DNA from: JAFNGF01 sp964567045
GTDB taxonomy: Bacteria > Planctomycetota > Phycisphaerae > Sedimentisphaerales > Anaerobacaceae
NCBI GenBank assembly: GCA_964567045.1
Contig: CAZMLE010000034.1
Coordinates: 1-40,108, forward strand
Reading direction: 5' to 3'
Length of the DNA: 40,108 bases
The position numbers and the translations under genes were made by a program. The notes beneath the pieces are model-generated. The model was not told the DNA's origin. It did no database searches and saw only the letters and a list, made by a program, of their open reading frames with translations. Positions 39,026 through 40,108 of the stretch are shown here, in pieces (the stretch's first letter is position 1; the number at the start of each line of letters is the position of its first letter).

Positions 39026-39057
39026 TCCCATTTTGCGAGCAAAATCGTAGAATGGGA
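39026..39057. repeat. Nested inverted repeats upstream of the epimerase gene
   Basis: TCCCATT (39026-39032) is complementary to AATGGGA (39051-39057). Inside, ATTTTGC (39030-39036) and GCAAAAT (39039-39045) form a second perfect hairpin. The two pairings share bases and would be mutually exclusive in RNA. They lie 40 bp before the preferred epimerase start. Confidence 0.6.
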
Positions 39058-39096
39058 GCTTCTTTTATAATAGGGCCTTTTACGAGGAATGGTTCG

Positions 39097-40035
39097 ATGG
39101 AGAAGTTCTTGGTGACTGGCGGAGCCGGATTCATCGGCTCGAACATCTGCAGAAAACTAATCTGCCAGAGCTGCTTTGTAAGGGTTATCGACAATCTGCT
39201 GACCGGCAAAAAGAGTAACCTGGCAGACATTATCGACAAAATTGAATTCATCCAAGCTGACATGGGCGATGAAAAAGTCGCCCGTTCAGCGATGAAGGAT
39301 ATGGATGTGGTTTTGCACCAGGGAGCGTTGCCCTCGGTGCCGCGAAGCGTTGACGATCCTGCCGCTGCTCACCAGCATAATGTCGATGCTACTTTCACGC
39401 TCCTTTTAGCTGCCCGTGACGCCGGCGTAAAGCGTTTTGTCTATGCGTCAAGCTCCGCCGCTTATGGCGATACACCGACCTTGCCGAAAGTCGAGACTCT
39501 GCCCCCACAGCCGCTGTCACCTTATGCGGTGGGTAAGCTCGCCGGCGAATATTATGCCAAGGTTTTTTACGAGGTTTATGGTCTGGAAACTATTTCGCTG
39601 CGGTATTTTAACGTCTTCGGCCCATATCAGGACCCGACCAGTCAATATGCCGCCGCCATACCAGCTTTTGTAGCCGCCATATTGAAAGACAAGCCGCCGA
39701 CTATTTATGGCGACGGCCAGCAAAGCCGGGACTTTACTTATGTTGACAATGTTGTCGAGGCCAACTTACTTGCCGCAAGAGCCAAACACACAAAAGGCGA
39801 AGTCGTAAATATTGCCTGCGGCGAAGCTATCACGGTCAATGCGATTATTGAGATGATTAACGATCTTCTTGGCAAAAACATTAAGCCGGTTTACGCTGCC
39901 CCGCGCCCCGGCGACATAAAACACTCCTTAGCCGACATTACCGCCGCCCGGAAACTCCTCGGCTTCAAACCAACAGTTTCATTTAAGCAAGGACTGCGTT
40001 TAGCGATAGACTGGTATCGTGAGAACCTCCTCTGA
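39097..40035 (+). CDS. NAD-dependent nucleotide-sugar epimerase (GalE/WbpP-like)
   Basis: This 312-residue extended short-chain dehydrogenase has the NAD motif 'VTGGAGFIGS' (6-15). The catalytic set is S119/S120 with Y143-x3-K147 ('SPYAVGK'), and 'RYFNVFGPYQDPTSQYAA' and 'GDGQQSRDFTYVDNV' mark the UDP-sugar 4-epimerase branch. It probably makes a UDP-hexose or UDP-N-acetylhexosamine epimer for the exopolysaccharide exported by the genes upstream. Exact sugar specificity cannot be read from sequence. ATG 39097 is chosen over ATG 39052 because it places the Rossmann motif at the N-terminus and has GAGGAA (39084-39089) upstream; the extra 15 residues are not family-like. Confidence 0.9.
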   Translation: MEKFLVTGGAGFIGSNICRKLICQSCFVRVIDNLLTGKKSNLADIIDKIEFIQADMGDEKVARSAMKDMDVVLHQGALPSVPRSVDDPAAAHQHNVDATFTLLLAARDAGVKRFVYASSSAAYGDTPTLPKVETLPPQPLSPYAVGKLAGEYYAKVFYEVYGLETISLRYFNVFGPYQDPTSQYAAAIPAFVAAILKDKPPTIYGDGQQSRDFTYVDNVVEANLLAARAKHTKGEVVNIACGEAITVNAIIEMINDLLGKNIKPVYAAPRPGDIKHSLADITAARKLLGFKPTVSFKQGLRLAIDWYRENLL

Positions 40036-40075
40036 CGTCATTGCGAGGCCTGGGCGGCAGGCCGCGGCAATCTTA
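40036..40075. repeat. GC-rich palindromic intergenic repeat
   Basis: After the epimerase stop, CATTGCGAGGCC...GGCCGCGGCAATC forms an imperfect inverted repeat. It resembles the widespread ATTGCGAGG...GCAATC family of dispersed intergenic elements. The remaining 33 bases to the window edge show nothing further. Confidence 0.45.
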
Positions 40076-40108
40076 CTCGTTTTGCCGCAACATATTGTTT
40101 TGCTCGGG

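Noticed and set aside
1..40108. CRISPR arrays, tRNA or rRNA genes
   Set aside because: No regularly spaced repeats were found, and I saw no cloverleaf with a conserved T-arm in any intergenic gap nor any rRNA-like conserved block.

Overview
The window looks like chromosome from an anaerobic, sediment-type planctomycete, most likely class Phycisphaerae (Sedimentisphaerales-like). This is inferred from gene content: a pseudopilin of the planctomycete prepilin/H-X9-DG type, a long inserted prepilin peptidase, an exosortase/exopolysaccharide locus with a giant TPR protein, and a fermentative, strictly anaerobic enzyme set (2-oxoacid:ferredoxin oxidoreductase, hybrid cluster protein, flavodiiron protein, lactate dehydrogenase). 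No rRNA, tRNA, CRISPR array or intact insertion sequence was seen. All genes but one (comEC) lie on the + strand.

Region 1 (1-2362) is accessory. It has an AT-rich gene cut by the left edge and two MNT-HEPN (minimal nucleotidyltransferase plus HEPN) pairs. The pairs are preceded by a duplicated promoter-like leader, and a decayed MNT fragment lies between them. Region 2 (2382-9335) holds argG, a block of nested inverted repeats, a prepilin peptidase, an OmpA-type lipoprotein, comEC on the minus strand, and a pseudopilin with its own promoter.

Region 3 (9683-27287) reads as an oxygen, nitrosative and metal stress island of an anaerobe, about 17.6 kb long and all on one strand. Its genes are thiol peroxidase, Cu(I) ATPase, two ferritin/rubrerythrin-like proteins, an exported nickel superoxide dismutase (first residues HCxxPCGxY after a signal peptide), KorAB, a DUF2400/TIGR02757 protein, arsenate reductase, an unrecognised 573-residue protein, and a flavodiiron O2/NO reductase. 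After these comes an Rrf2 iron-sulfur regulator with an IscR-type-1-like palindrome over its -10 box. It is followed by a cupin, a zinc-ribbon HD protein, Hcp, a ferredoxin-like protein, L-lactate dehydrogenase and an ArsP-type permease. A simple working model is that the Rrf2 protein senses Fe-S damage and controls the Hcp module, while KorAB and ferredoxin supply electrons.

Region 4 (27714-40035) is an exopolysaccharide/exosortase locus: outer-membrane export lipoprotein with three tandem EW-F-DGKW repeats, exosortase, EpsI, a 1684-residue TPR protein, a Wzc-type tyrosine kinase/chain-length protein and a nucleotide-sugar epimerase. Two strong hairpins, one with the epsI stop codon in its loop, separate epsI from the TPR gene. 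No exosortase substrate with a PEP-CTERM-like tail was seen in the window.
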